NCBI GenBank assembly: GCA_035235625.1
Contig: CP141143.1
Location: forward strand, 6,740,501 to 6,804,500
DNA length: 64,000 nucleotides
Direction: 5' to 3'
Source: Saururus chinensis
Lineage: Eukaryota; Streptophyta; Magnoliopsida; Piperales; Saururaceae
Under the pieces are notes generated by a model, which was not told the DNA's origin, ran no database searches, and worked only from the letters and a program-made list of their open reading frames with translations. How positions within the stretch are numbered: position 1 is the stretch's first letter; every line of letters starts with the position of its first letter. A program made the translations under genes and the position numbers. This document shows, in pieces, positions 37,201 to 50,100 of the stretch.

Positions 37201-38849
37201 ATTTGACGGGAAGTTCGATTAAGGGGCTGTTTGGAGATATTAGGGTTTGGAGAAAATTAATTTTTCCTCCCAAGTAGCCCCTGATTTTTTTTCTTGTTAT
37301 TTATTGATTTTCGTATAAATCGACGGAGAGAGTATGTACATGAATATTAGTGAAATCTGCAATTTACAGAACATATTGTCTTGTCGTTTTTCTAGCGTAA
37401 GCCAAGTATCATTCATGGGAGGGAATGGTGCGGGGATTAAATGGAGCCCGGAAGGAGAAGAAGTGTACGGAAGTGGAAGGGACGAGCAGGGGAGTTTGCT
37501 GGGCGATTGAAAACCCCATGTGGAGATCACGTGGGATTTTGCAAAGCCAACGCCCGGAATTTTTCCGATAGGGCCCCGGTAGCCAGGAGGCGCTTCACCA
37601 TGGTTTCCGGATCCTGCCATTCTGCCTTTTCAGTCACGCTAGTACTACTGCCAAATTCCAACCCGAAATTGAATTTCCTAAGCATATATGCATATGCCTC
37701 GCTCCTTCAATTCATGGCCAGTTTAATCACTTGCAAGACGGGGGCTCGGACGTTGGTCGATGAAAATTCGACTCCCCATTTCATATCTGGGATCTGCAGC
37801 TAGCGCCTTTAAATCATCTGCTTGAATGCTTTGTCCAGAGATCAGTGTGGGTCATATAGCAGCCAATTTTGGCGTTATAGGCCAAAACAAGGAAAAGAGG
37901 AAGCAATTATTGAGGAAATCTGGAAACAACTCGAGAGTCCATTTCACACAACACATCATCTGAAAAGGACGCAAGTATTCACTTTGAGAGAAAAAGAAAA
38001 TGATAAGACCTTTACCCAAGAGAACAACAGTCCATTGCCCATAGATAATTAATTATCAAAAAAGGTTGCTAACATCAGATCGATGCAGCAGCAGCAGCAA
38101 CAGTATCCATTTATCGATCGTCACCATATCTTTGCGAATGGATTTAGTAGCCCCGGAAAGCAAATGCTTATTTCCCACCTTACACAAGCATTTGATCGTC
38201 TTTTCTTGCTCCTTAATGTCCATGTTTGTACAAGGTATGGTGGTGGGCCATGGAGAGCATGTGCATGCATGTGATATGTCTGCCGTTCTATCAAACCTCC
38301 ATGAACCACTCCCCCACTTTGGGCAAGTATTTGAGTTTTCAACACAATCCTCTGCTCCATTTCGTTCCATCCTTTGCCCCCTCTGCTTACATAGCATCTA
38401 ATGCGATTTGGATCCTTCAAACAACATCTTTCAACTGGGATGCATGCTTCCATTCGTTTTGTTCTTTTTCTCTTGGAGTTTTCTCTCTTTCTTCAAGTGC
38501 TTCAAAAGATGAACAGCTTTTGGTGCATGTCATAAGCTCTTCATCTCCACTCTTTTATGGATAAGTTATTTCCCTACCTAGCCATTAAAGGAGCGCTTTC
38601 CGGTCCAGATCTAATGCAACTTTTCCCCCCAACTTTCACTCTCTCTTTTTGGCTCCGTTCGTAGCCAAACCTCCATATTAGACCACATATCGGCATCGCC
38701 AGTGTCATTTACAAGCTTTCACTCTTGTCCATCAACGATGCTTAAAAACAGTCGAATGTTATAGTCCCACACCTCATTCTATGCGACCGCATCAGAAATT
38801 CTTCTAAGAAATTGTTTCGTTTGATTCCGTTGTCTTCTCTTTTCCTCTC
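37201..38849. other. Upstream region of the IBH1-like gene
   Basis: No recognised coding. Contains a short MITE relative (about 37213-37275), open frames of 100-120 codons on both strands without known domains, and a CAG-rich run near 38085. The segment next to 38850 is the likely promoter and leader of the bHLH gene. Confidence 0.4.
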
Positions 38850-39419
38850 ATGCGTTCACCAATGCAAGCTTCATACACCTTCAGGCAAGATTTTTTACGG
38901 AAGTTCTTGACATGTCTGCAGCAAAGTGTTTTTTGGTCTGAGAACATGAGCCTGCTAGAAAGAAAAAGAGCCATCAAATTGTCCTCCGACATTGCCTTGG
39001 CATTTGCTAGAAATGGATCCATATGGAGCCGAGCCCTCATCGCCAACATCTTCAAACAAACAAACAGTGAGAGCCTTGTGAGGAATATCATGGGTGATGA
39101 AGAGTTCAATAAGATAAGGAAGGCGTGCTCTAAATCACCCACGTTGAAGAGGGCGAGAAGTCTGATGATCTTGAGAAGGAGCCGCCTGATGCGTAGGATA
39201 AGGGCAGCACCGAGGAAACTTTTGGCTCCCTCACTTACTAAATTGATTCAGAAGAAGAGGGCCCGGATGGTAGTGCTGAAATGTATTGTCCCAGGAGGTC
39301 AATTGATGAATGAACTCACCTTGCTGGAAGAAACTGCAGACTACATTCTCGCTCTCCGGGCGCAGATTGATGTAATGCAATCTCTGGCCGATGCCTTCCA
39401 GCAATCCATACACCACTAA
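38850..39419 (+). CDS. IBH1-like atypical bHLH transcription regulator
   Basis: An intronless frame of 189 residues. Residues 34-64 (SLLERKRAIKLSSDIALAFA through WSRALI) match the N-terminal region of IBH1 and IBH1-like proteins, and 135-183 form the helix-loop-helix, with KCIVPGG in the loop and LLEETADYILALRAQIDVM in helix 2. The basic region lacks the His-Glu-Arg residues of DNA-binding bHLH proteins, as in the family. These nuclear proteins heterodimerise with activating bHLHs such as HBI1 and restrain brassinosteroid-driven cell elongation. Start: ATG 38850; an in-frame ATG follows at residue 5, so a start there is possible. Length is close to Arabidopsis IBH1 (about 156) plus a longer linker. 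It stands alone in repeat-rich DNA but looks intact. Confidence 0.78.
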   Translation: MRSPMQASYTFRQDFLRKFLTCLQQSVFWSENMSLLERKRAIKLSSDIALAFARNGSIWSRALIANIFKQTNSESLVRNIMGDEEFNKIRKACSKSPTLKRARSLMILRRSRLMRRIRAAPRKLLAPSLTKLIQKKRARMVVLKCIVPGGQLMNELTLLEETADYILALRAQIDVMQSLADAFQQSIHH

Positions 39420-42400
39420 GGTTAATATGCTGGGTCTCTTTCTTCTTGTTGTCTCTTTATCTAAAGGATAAATCTCAGAACTAAGAAATTTATCATTAAT
39501 TAAGAAACACCGGCTGGTTTATATACATGTCATGCAAGGCGTGTACAGATGGAATATAATGGCTAGTTTTTTGTGCTATATATTTTCCTGATGCTACTCA
39601 ACTGCCTAGTCTTTTATGATAATATTTAAATACTTAAGCTTATCAGTTTTGTTCATCCAACATTTTTTTGGGGCTAACTGCTGTTCCTCCCACCCAGTAC
39701 CATGCACTACTATGAACTGTATTTCCGAAGAAAACAGGATTAAATGCAAACAAGAACACGTACATTTTCTCTTTTTTTTTTCTTCGTTGTTCTTTTTGGA
39801 AAGGGGTGACGTTAATTTCTCTTTCAACATTTCAACGTTTTTCTCAGGAAACAAACTTCCCCGTCTCACTACATTATCCTCGTAACAACAGTTTGATGAA
39901 GTTCGGTAAATAAAATGAACACGTTGGCGAAGCAACTGTGGAGTGTGGGCTTCAGGTGCACGAGCGATTGTCTGAACCTCGGAGCATCATGTGACGCTTT
40001 TGGTTTACTGCATAAAAGTGTACGTATGAAAATGGCTCCTGTGGTGCATTATACCCCGAAAGAGACTAGTAGAAAAGAAGACACAAGTTCAGAATGCAAC
40101 CACTATACCGTCTAAGGTATATATATAATCCAGGAACCATCTTGCAAGTTTCGCTAGTGGAGTAGTGCCAGAAGAAAAATAAGATTCGCTAGTGGAGAGG
40201 CAGATTGATTTCCAACTATTATGAAAGGATTTTATCAGCATTTAATACGTTCATACTGTTCAGTGTTGTATCTTGTTCTAGACAATCGATTAATATTTGC
40301 CTTCTTCAATATCTTGTATAACCGCCTTTTCAAGTTCTAGAGAAGCGTGTCCTAGTGTGATCACCAGAAAGAAGTACATATAATGCATAAGCAACGAAAG
40401 AAGTTCTGCTACGAGACATGAGTTTGGAATTAGCAAAAGAAAAGAAAAATTCCTTTGATGACCCCCTTTGAAACGTTTCATGAACACAATTATAGATCGA
40501 TGTAACACGAGAAAAAAGAACTATTTTTACGAGCCCAAAATGGAGGCATATGAATGCTCATTTAGTATGCCTGCCTTTTATCTTTACTTTCCTATTTTCG
40601 TGCTGGAAGTGCTACCTCTCTATTTCCGTCATCTACTGACTACTGTCATTCCTGCTTGAAGATAATTTCATATGGAAGGCTGACATCGACCTGATCTCTG
40701 TATAATTCAAAAGATCATAGAGAAAAGGTATTATTGTATACGATTTCAATGCTTCAGCTCTTACTTAATTTAGCTTTACCTTTTCGGGCGAAAATGATAT
40801 ATGTTGTTAGATGGAGACGGACATGAGATCCTCCAGGAATTTGTTTTGCGGCACATGACATGCACCACCCTTCAGTGACCATGGCCAAGATATCTTATCT
40901 ATCAACTGCCTCATCACGCCATTTTTTTATAATTGAGGAGAAACAGGAAAGAGTACAAAGGCAACATGCAAAGAATTAATACAACAAAAACTTCTTTACC
41001 ATGCTACATGCCACTACTGTTATTTCCAATAGTCCATTCGCCAAACAATAGATCATAGCTAGGCCACACTGAAATGGTCCAACTGCGATACTGCAGCCCC
41101 TTTTGTCTTAAAAACGCGACACGCTTCCATGTTTCACGGGGGAGTTGCCGAGTGGTAGGACCCCTCATTGCAAGGGAATGCTACAACTCACGGGGGGTCA
41201 GACTGCAGAGAGAGATAAGAGTTCATGCAGAGTTTTTCCTCTTCATAACATCCTTATTTTTTATTTTTGAAGCATCCCAAAGGTGGAAATGTCGCCTTCT
41301 TTGTGAAGTTGGATTTTAGTAAAAGATGACTTTAATTTGATGCCCCTCTCTTTATATAATATATTTTGGTAGAATAATAATAAAAAATTTATTTTAAATA
41401 GGGGTATTTAAGTAAACTCAAAAGTTTGACTTGTCTCAAATTTGACTTAGCTCAACTCGTTCGAGCTCAAAGTTTGTCAAGCCAAACTTAAACAAGCATG
41501 TGATTCAGTTGGAAGCTTGATAAAAACTTAAACTTATATTAAGTATATTATTATTATTATATATATATATATTTCATGTCTCTCAATTTTTAACTCTTTT
41601 TATTTAATATATTATTTTTATTTTTTTATATACAACTATATAAAGTTTTTTTCTAGATAAATTATACAATATGTTTCATAAGATCTAGAACCACTTTTTA
41701 TGAAAGTTTAACCTTCTATTATATATTAATGGTCTATATTAAAAAATTAAAATCAACAAAGATTACTTCATTTGATTTTTTAATCTAAAACATTGAACTA
41801 CTTATTAATCGTATTTATTTTATTAATTTTTTTTAAATATTTTTAGGTTACTAATTATAAAATTAAGTAATGATTACAAAGCATAACAATTTGACTCGAA
41901 CTCAACTTGAATTTGACTCGAGCTCGAAAATAAAGATTCAACATCAAGCTTAAACACTCTAAAACTTGACAATACTCAGCTCTTTATATATATATAAATT
42001 AAAAATAATTTATTTTAAAAAACTAAATGCATACATATTTTGACCCACTATCATATTAAAGACAAGGGTGCATCATATAAAATAATAATAACGGGTGCCT
42101 GGAACAGCCATTTTCGGCTCAATTAGTCTCTGTAAACATCTTCTACCTGTACAAACTACATTCAGTATTTTGCTTATAACTCTTTTTTTTGTTTTACCTT
42201 ATTGTCTGTACGTACTTCAATTTAAACTCCATATTTGATAGTATAACTAGCCAATTATATCCATTCGGAGTATTCTATCACTCAAAAGAAAAAGAGACAC
42301 ATTCCGCCTTCGCTTCATATTATTTCAGTTCTTCATATGTCCCAGCATGGAGTATATTTGTTCTTAGAGATCATGCTTTGACAGGGGACTGAGGTAGCAA

Positions 42401-43922
42401 GCCAGAGCATCTCTTCCCTCTTTATTCACGAGAATTACGACCATACTCAACCTCCATGGTCGTTAAATCAATATTAGACCGACAAAATATTTATAAAGAT
42501 GCCATTAGCAACTATTACTATAGATGTACGAGAAGTTATAGCCACTAGATCCTCCATCCACTAGATCCTCAATTATGAAGTCAGGAAAAAAAACATATAC
42601 TCTTTTAAATGTCTTATTTAATTTATTAAAATAAAATATATAAAAAATTTAAATAGGACACTTAATATGAAACAAAGAGAGTAAAAGCTCATCCTCATTT
42701 TGTGAACGCACCAAAGTCTCCCAGCTGAAACATTTTTTGGCATAATCCCAACCTAATCAGTCTTATTTACATTCTCTAGGATTTCTTTTATATTAGAGGA
42801 GGCGCAATCACCAGGATCAACATCACACACTAGTCGATCGATCCTGGTGGTATCGACAACTTCGTTAAGGTGGACTATAACCGGTAAGTAGGTCGATAAA
42901 AAATTGGGCTCGTCTAACCTGACTAATATATGTGACCGGCGCTCCATGATGTTAACTTTTATACACAACCGCCTTCTGTTCAAAACTCTATGTAAGCCGG
43001 TCACAGTGATCAGAGCAATGCCCATAGATTACAATAACAAATTTCTTCAAAATTTGCCAATTTTTTTTGGAAAAATACTGAGGCATAATTTTTGCTAAAC
43101 TTTGCTACCCCATTGCCGTTTTTTGGTTTATTCCAACTCTGTTCATTTTGTTTTTTAAACCAGTTTTAGGAGTAAGGATTTCATTAATGAGTGAGCGTCA
43201 TAGAAGCACTTGGCTTCGTAAGCTCCCCAGACCCCTTAAGATTCCAGCGCAACAGCCTCATGTACCCAGATTTCATGACCAGTGGACATGGACGTGTGGT
43301 CTGGACATGGACATGTGGAGGGGGAGAACATGAAAAATGTTGGATCCAATTTTTAACTTTCTCTCTTACCATTTATAGGTGATGTGGCAGTCTCACCTGA
43401 CCTTGGTGATGAAGACCAGGCTACACAAGTCCTGTAAACTACGATGATCTAATTCTGTGGCTGACCATATTAATTCGACAGTAAATGGAAGAGTCATGTC
43501 GCACCTTTTGAACAAGCACGTATAAGTGACAATGTTTATGAAACAAGCTTCAGCTTACCAAGAAATAAATCATCAATCATTAGAAAAAAAGCAATAATCA
43601 AACTATTTATGAACTGCATACTTGATGATTGACTAACGCTCTACCACCTTAAACGTTTTCTACAGCAATGATTTTAGAGGAGAGTACCTTGAACGCTAAG
43701 TTTCTCTTTTATACAAAAAGGCCTTCACAAATATAGATAACAACTAGAAACACCAGATGATAATTTGATGACTCATGGTAACATAACATTGGAGCTTCAA
43801 TCCAGACAATGGCGGTAATACATGGCAGATGCACCCAAACACAGCTTTCAGCAAATTTAGATACCTAAAAATTACTACACATTCTAAAGAGAATGTGTGA
43901 ACGTAAGTGAGTTTCTTCTTAA
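39420..43922. other. Unassigned intergenic DNA
   Basis: No recognised gene. 41400-41950 contains AT-rich repeat DNA with GACTCGAGCTCGAA-type motifs common in plant MITEs. 42593-42684 is a small Stowaway-like element with TACTCTTTT and AAAGAGAGTA ends. A 90-codon minus-strand frame at 42753-43025 looks protein-like (EPNFLSTYLPVIVHLNEV) but I do not know it. Confidence 0.4.
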
Positions 43923-44014
43923 TCATATAGACGAGAAAGCATTAAAAGTGTTCCTACGGTTCCTTTCATCAGCAAGCCTTGCAAACTGTAACTGTCCCCC
44001 AGGAACCTTTTTCT
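43923..44014 (-). CDS. Candidate terminal exon, unknown protein
   Basis: After a good acceptor (ATTTTCATTGCAG on minus) the frame reads EKKVPGGQLQFARLADERN, then RRNTFNAFSSI, and TGA. It looks like the conserved C-terminus of a protein. It lies ~850 bp downstream of the minus-strand start at 44870 and could be the last exon of that gene, but I could not find the middle exon(s), so the link is inference. Confidence 0.35.
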
Positions 44015-44355
44015 CTGCAATGAAAATAGGAAATCATAACGAAACCACAAAAACATTCAGTAAGAGGTCAAAATCCAAACTGCATGGTAAACGCATTAGA
44101 ATACTTAAATATTTTGTATTCCAAAGAGAACATGCTTGTGGAAGTAGATGGTGGACACTCCATAAAAAAGGCTCTCAATTGAAGGAAGTCTTCAAGAATT
44201 TACTCATTTCTAGTTGACAAATTACACTCACTTGTAGATATAGACAGGGCTTCTATCTAATTTGCAATAAATAAAAGAAAGGACACAACACCGAGTCCAT
44301 CCATATTAAACTTCTAGAAATAAGATGAAGCGTTCAGACACCCCAACAGATTGGG

Positions 44356-45000
44356 CACCTAATACTTAAATCTAGCTCAACTGCGACACACCTATCCTCG
44401 TAAAATTGGTTCCTAATTCAATAAAAAAAACAGATATCTATATATTACAACATCCAGTCGTATCATGATCGCTTAACTTATCCAATGATAGTGTCTTTCG
44501 CTGTCCAAAAAGCCACACCAACATATGATATGGCTTAAATTTATTGCAATGTACAATTTAATCAAAACATTGGTGGTATTCGACTTGTTGCCCATTCAGA
44601 AAAATTCTTAGATCAAGAAGTTAATTGAAAGTGGGAATATAAAACCGTTTTTACCATAGTTAATAAAACCAAAAACAATCGGGACAAACCAAAGAAAAAA
44701 ATCGTACCGGTTGAAGGAGAGGGGGGTACAAGGGTGGAAGAATGGAGGGGACAAGCGACCAAAGGTGCATACATGTATGAATCAGAAGCAAGATACTCCA
44801 ATGCCTGCTTCAGAAATTTCCTGTTCCTCTTCACGATTTTTTTCGGGACTCCCGACTTCCTCTTCTCCATTGCTCCTTTCTCTCCTCTCTCTCTTCTTCG
44901 AGTTTTTTTTTTTCATTTGGTACGCTGGTACTACTTCTAGAGTTGGTTTCAGCGGTTACTGGAATTAAACAGCTACTTGGCCATTCCCATGCAGCTGCAT
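44356..45000. repeat. Segmental duplicate A (partner 58329-59050)
   Basis: Two blocks are shared with 58329-59050 in the same orientation and order: 44356-44520 matches 58329-58500 (CTAATTC...ACAGATATCTAT), and 44618-44970 matches 58843-59045, including the small minus-strand gene. The other copy lacks ~110 bp (about 44640-44750). Confidence 0.7.
44613..44870 (-). CDS. Small basic protein with SDSYMYAPLV motif (possibly exon 1)
   Basis: From ATG 44868-44870 the frame gives MEKRKSGVPKKIVKRNRKFL followed by KQALEYLASDSYMYAPLV. The lysine/arginine-rich helix and the SDSYMYAPL stretch look like a short conserved plant protein, but I cannot name it. A purine-rich leader (GAAGAAGAGAGAGAGG on minus) precedes the ATG. 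After APLV the frame turns hydrophobic and may be intron; a GTATGC at the SYM codons is a possible donor. A diverged copy lies at 58855-58980, which supports a duplicated gene. Confidence 0.45.
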   Translation of the reverse strand: MEKRKSGVPKKIVKRNRKFLKQALEYLASDSYMYAPLVACPLHSSTLVPPSPSTGTIFFFGLSRLFLVLLTMVKTVLYSHFQLTS

Positions 45001-45540
45001 ACGTGTCCTGCGTCTGCAACAGAGAAGTGTAGCTTTTGTTTCACCAGTATGGATGCCACTTCAACACGTGGTTAGTGGGTTTTTACAGTGAATCTCTGAA
45101 TTTGACTACTTCAGGCTGTTCTCATAAAATGGACATGATGAGTGACCCAAATAGAGTCGGGAGGTTCGCTAAAATAACAGAAGTCAGACCAGGGAATGAC
45201 ATTTTGTTTTACTAACTAATCTCTAATCTACAGTGTCTGTTGTGATATGTAATGCATTGTTCGGAACATGGTTCGCTTTCAGTCTCGTCTCGGTAGCCCA
45301 AAGAGATGAGATCTCGGAGAGATCTCGGAGACATCGTGTAAAATAATAACAAGCGTTCAGGTGATTATAAAATAGTAGCAAGTCATTGCAACACCATCGA
45401 GCCCAACATATAAGTTTAACTCCAACAAAAAGAAATAAAGTTTTACATTAATACACTAATTGAATATAGAGCAAACTTCAAGTATATATCACAACAGGGA
45501 ATTATATTCCCACATGTTTCCAGCTAAAACCAACAAGATA

Positions 45541-46500
45541 TCACCACAATTCTACAACCAGACGCCTGCCCATTTTCACAGGAAACCCACAAACCAAACT
45601 CACAAACACTACAAGCATCACAAACACATTCGATAACATCAACTCCATAGACTTCTGTTCATTCCTTTCAAACCCAGCAAGCAAAGTATTATACGTGATC
45701 AAATCGGGTTGCAAGCCATCAACCTGCACCAAATAAAAAAGCTGCAGTGCCAGTTTCATCTTTCCCTCATTTGCATAGGCTAAGATCATCTCATTCCATA
45801 CAGCAGAGTTCTTATTTTCAATTTTCACAAAAAATCACTGGGCATGATCGCCTTTCCTGCACTTCGAGTACATAGCAATCGAGGAGCCACATACAAAGAT
45901 ATTTGTCAAAAAAATTTGTTTAATGGCATACGCATGAATTTCCTTCCAAGCTTCAATTCTTCTAATCCAGCGCAAGCCTGAAGTATGGTAACTATAGTAA
46001 CAGCATTGGGTCTCTGAGACAAAAGCATTTCGTTTGAAATGTCTAATGCATCCTCAAAGCACCCATTTTGCACACACCCAGACAAAATTCCATTCCAAGA
46101 ACTAACACCAGGTTCCAGTCCACTTTCTCGCATTTCCGGCAAGAGCAGAAGGGCTTTTCCAATCCTCCCACTCCGAGCAAAGCCCGGATATTGTATCCAG
46201 CTCAATGCCAGTCATCTGCATGGACTCAAAAATTTCAATTGCCTCATTCAAAAGACCCTCATCTACGTAAGCAGTAACAAGGGCAGTCCACGATACTATG
46301 TCTCTGTCGTTCATTCCATCAAACACCCTCCGTGCAGACCCCAAATCATCACAATTGGCATACATGTCGATGAGGGAATTTCCGATGAAAACATCGGATT
46401 CCAACTTCCCTCTTATCACATATCCATGAAGCATTTTTCCTATACTCAAAGCTTCAAACCCAGAAGTACAAAGCTTCAAAACCAAAACAGACCCTGAGAA
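45541..46500 (-). pseudogene. PPR protein gene fragment (PLS-type), frameshifted
   Basis: Reading minus: KMLHGYVIRGKLESDVFIGN, then LIDMYANCDDLGSARRVFDG, DIVSWTALVTAYVDEGLLNE, then GFARSGRIGKALLLLPEM, VSSWNGILSGCVQNGCFEDA and ITYNTLLAGF. These are consecutive pentatricopeptide repeats of the organelle RNA-binding PLS class. The frame shifts at about 46200 and again near 45950, and a TGA interrupts at about 45838, so it is not functional. Neither the organelle-targeting N-terminus nor the C-terminal E/DYW region is present. It sits in the putative Pack-type element and is probably a captured fragment. Confidence 0.82.
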
Positions 46501-46740
46501 GGGTAGGTACTAGGTACTAAATATTTGTTGGGCAATCGGCCTTCTCTAAGCATCAGGCCTAGCACAGCAAGGGAGTCGGCCCACATCAGAGATTGACAGT
46601 AAGAACGAATCAAGAAACCCAATAAAACAGATACAAATTCAAATAGAAACAAACAAAATACATCAAGACAAATATGTGCACCTCGGTTGCCAAATAGAGA
46701 AGCACTGATGGAAGATAAATGAAGTGGGAAAGTTTTTTTG

Positions 46741-46950
46741 TCAGAAGGAGCGGATTCCGCTGTTGGTGGAAGAGGAGGACCGGACAGGCGGCGGGTGAAG
46801 GTACTCCCGCTTCACCGGAGGAATGGCCTTGGCAATGAGCTCTTCCGGCGTGGGCGCTAGTTGCCAATAATTAGTTGACTCCACTGGCTCAGACTGGGAC
46901 GGCTCCTGTACCTCCGCCGTGGGAGCAACCAGGCTGGCCGCGTCAGTCAT
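46741..46950 (-). pseudogene. Fragment resembling N-terminus of plant tRNA-dihydrouridine(47) synthase
   Basis: From ATG 46948-46950 the minus strand gives MTDAASLVAPTAEVQEPSQS, then TPEELIAKAIPPVKREYL and HPPPVRSS. The TPEELIAKAI.PVK.E(Y/F)L.PPPVR pattern is, from memory, the start of plant DUS3-like enzymes that reduce U47 of tRNA. The frame ends at 46741 with no flavin-binding domain, zinc finger or other exons, so at most the first exon is present. Its place beside a PPR fragment between inverted repeats suggests capture. Confidence 0.45.
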
Positions 46951-47140
46951 TGGCACAAAAATATCCACGTGCTGAGACTGAGAGAAGCAATAGTTCGGGA
47001 GGGGTCTTGGTCTCGTCGAATCTCGGCGAGATCCCACCGGGATCTCACCGAAATTTGGATTTTTATCTCTGTCAGATCTCGTGGCTCGGTAGAGATGCCG
47101 AGAGAGAGATCTCGCCGAGACGGCGATCTATGGTTCGGAA

Positions 47141-50100
47141 TATATGAATAGTTATCCTTTCAATCTAGCTTAAATTTAATTTTAGGTTTTGTTCGATGAT
47201 TGAAACCGACCTAATTTAAGATAAATCTTAGATTCTATTTCGGGTTTTTGGGTAGATTGCGTTCATGTCTTATCACAAATCATATATCGCATATTGAGTT
47301 GAGTATTGTAATACTTAACTCAATTCGAAATGCAACTTAATTTAATTTTTATTATATCTTATAATACTTTTTATAAAAGTTAGTATGAGTCTTCACGCGC
47401 AGATCCTACAATGAGGCAGGCAACCTGAATTGTATGTTGTTAGATCAAAATATAAAAACCCACAAAGCCCGGAGTCAATCACGCTAATGTGTGTACACCT
47501 AGGCTCAGACAAACCGGACTAATATCCTCTATATAAATTTTTAATATCATCCTTATTTTATATGTAATTTTAATTAATTTATAATTAATATTTTACATGT
47601 CTATGCAACAATTATTCTACATAAGTTAATGTAAACTTAATTTGATTTTTATAAATTTTGTATCAATTCAATTTACATGTTCAATGCAAATGTGAAAATG
47701 TATTTTTAATGTTTTATCTTAGACTATAATAATTGTCTCGATTTGTTTGTTACATGTGTTTGATTAATTTATTTGTGTCCCTCCATCAAGTGCAACCCAA
47801 TCAATAAAATATTATTTTCTATTGATTTTGAAAATAAGAGTTTCTGTTGAGAATAATAAAAAAAAAAAATTAATATTCTTATTCTACTTTTTTTATACTA
47901 AAAACTTACTCTAACCTCTAATCAAACTAAAAAAAGTAAATTTCCACTCACTTTTTTCGTCCAATGGCAGTCTACAATAGGCTTTAGTATAGAAAAAATA
48001 GAGTAAAAATATCATTTCAAATATATATATATATATAAACACCAGCTTACATGCAACTATATGTGCCAAGACACCGCAAACTGTTTGGATGCTTATCAAT
48101 CAAAATTTGCCCATTTAAGTAACACACGCCATCAGCCAGGGCTTATATTAACGTTACTCATTAAAAATATACACCTAGCAATACCATACGGCACAATGAG
48201 CAACGACGAACATTCAAGAGTTCGAGTTATCATTTGGTATTTGGAGAAGCGAATCCAGTCCTTGCCTTGCATGTACTCCGACAAGATAATTGCTGTATCA
48301 CATCAACCAGGGAAAATATTAACCATCTCAACTCGGCATTGACTTCTGCCATTTAACCAGTTTCGTCATTTTAGTAATTTAACCAGGTGTTCCAAGTGAC
48401 AGAACCCAGGCCACACAAAACATCTAGACCAAGTTGGACTGATGCATCCAAGATCCACAACATAAATCACGTTTTCAGCTAGCCAATTACAAAACAATTA
48501 AACGCAGAATTTGCTCTGAGCAGCCACTGGTTGACTAGAGATAAGCAGTTCACATAGTTATTGTCTCTTCTCCTCTGCTTTTCTTGGCTGCCAAAAATAA
48601 TGAACATTAGATATAGTAAAGTAAAAAGTTCGAGGTGAAAAAGTGCTATTTCCATTTGAATAATGTTAGGGCCACTCGCAGCCACTGACATTGCATGACG
48701 CTCCTAGGCATTGAGTCTGCATCATCAACGCAATCATCATGCAGGTGTCACGTGCGGTAAGCGGCCTTAGCATTTTCAATTTCTAATTAAGCAAAAATCC
48801 TCATCTAATATGCATAGAATAAAAATTAAAATAAAAAATAAATTTTCAAATGATATAAATGACAAAATAGTAAACATGGGATACTTGTCTAAGTTGATAG
48901 GAAACAATCATGGAGAGAGTTAAAGGGAGACTAGCATATACTCAATTCTAGATAGGTACGTTCCAACTGCAGATACACCAAGAATGGTGAGAAGCTTTTC
49001 ACTAACAGTGTGAAAATTACGACGACTAATAATTATGGGCTACAAGAATGTGTGATATACTAAAAGCCTTAAAAATGCATGTACTATCAACATCTTACAT
49101 CACAAAGGTGAATTAGTTGCACCCTAGTACATATTTCCGATTTGTTAGGACATGAAATATTTCTTGATACTTCTCATCAAAAGATGACATAATTACTTCT
49201 GGTAGTCTCTTTATTTAAAAAAAAAGGTTTTATACAACTGCTTTATTAATACAAGTATCATCTTGTTCATCATATCAAGCTCCCCTAAACATCCACCTAG
49301 TTATTACTTGCAAATTATGGGCAACTTCCTTTGAATCACCTATTCAACAAGCCTCATAACTCTTATATATTCAGAACATGTAAAATTCCTTAAAAATGTA
49401 CTTTCTGAAAGTCCTTCGAAGTTCCAACTCCATTTGTACGTTTCTACATAAAAAAACGAAAATTTAGCATCGAGCCTCCCCTTTAGTTCCTAATTCTAAA
49501 AAATGCTCAATATATGCATGTGTTGTTCCTCCTTGAATAATCTGCTGTCCTTTATTACTAATTCTACTTAATGGAAGCATTCAAATGTAATGAACCTTTT
49601 CCATTGACCAGAAGGGTAAAAAAGTGATAGTATTTTGTAATTCAACCATTGACCCCAAAGCATTAAACAATCTTGCCTTTGGAATCACACAATATAGGAT
49701 CAACAAGCACCATCAGCTGCAAGGGACAAAAGAAGTGAGGGCAATCACCAGAAGAAACTTCTTCAGAAGTTTGCAGTCATGGTCTACATCAGCTCCATTG
49801 GCGTTGTCAACTCTTCAATCAATACTGAATCAACATCAAGGGAAGAGTCGTATGAATCTGAGCTATCTGCCATGTTCATCAATGGCTCGATGGCATTAGG
49901 ATATGAAGTAGTCCTTCGATCCCTTCGTCGAGTCCCCAGCAGATGGGAAAGCGAGATCAAACAGTCATGATGACCTGCTAGTCGGGATGTTAGCTGGTAA
50001 CCAGGGCAGAAAATGGCGACTGCAGCAATTTATCATCCACTATAGTAGGCTCAGAAGAAAGTAAAACAATAGCAGTAAAACATGTAGTCGTATCAGCCAT

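Larger units (their letters stand above)
45260..47140. mobile_element. Putative Pack-type element carrying two gene fragments
   Basis: The left end reads TTCGGAACATGGTTCGC then GTCTCGTCTCGG. The right end reversed reads TTCCGAACCATAGATCGCC then GTCTCGGCGAG. They form an imperfect inverted repeat rich in TCTCGGCGAGATCTCGG motifs. Between them lie a PPR fragment and a putative DUS3 N-terminal fragment, both on minus. This is how Pack-MULEs and other Pack-type elements look. No clear target duplication could be fixed, so the call is provisional. Confidence 0.4.

Noticed and set aside
41138-41206. Possible tRNA-Leu/Ser gene (GGGAGTTGCCGAGTGGTAGG)
   Set aside because: Only an A-box-like 5' part is present; there is no B box GGTTCRANNCC or matching acceptor stem.
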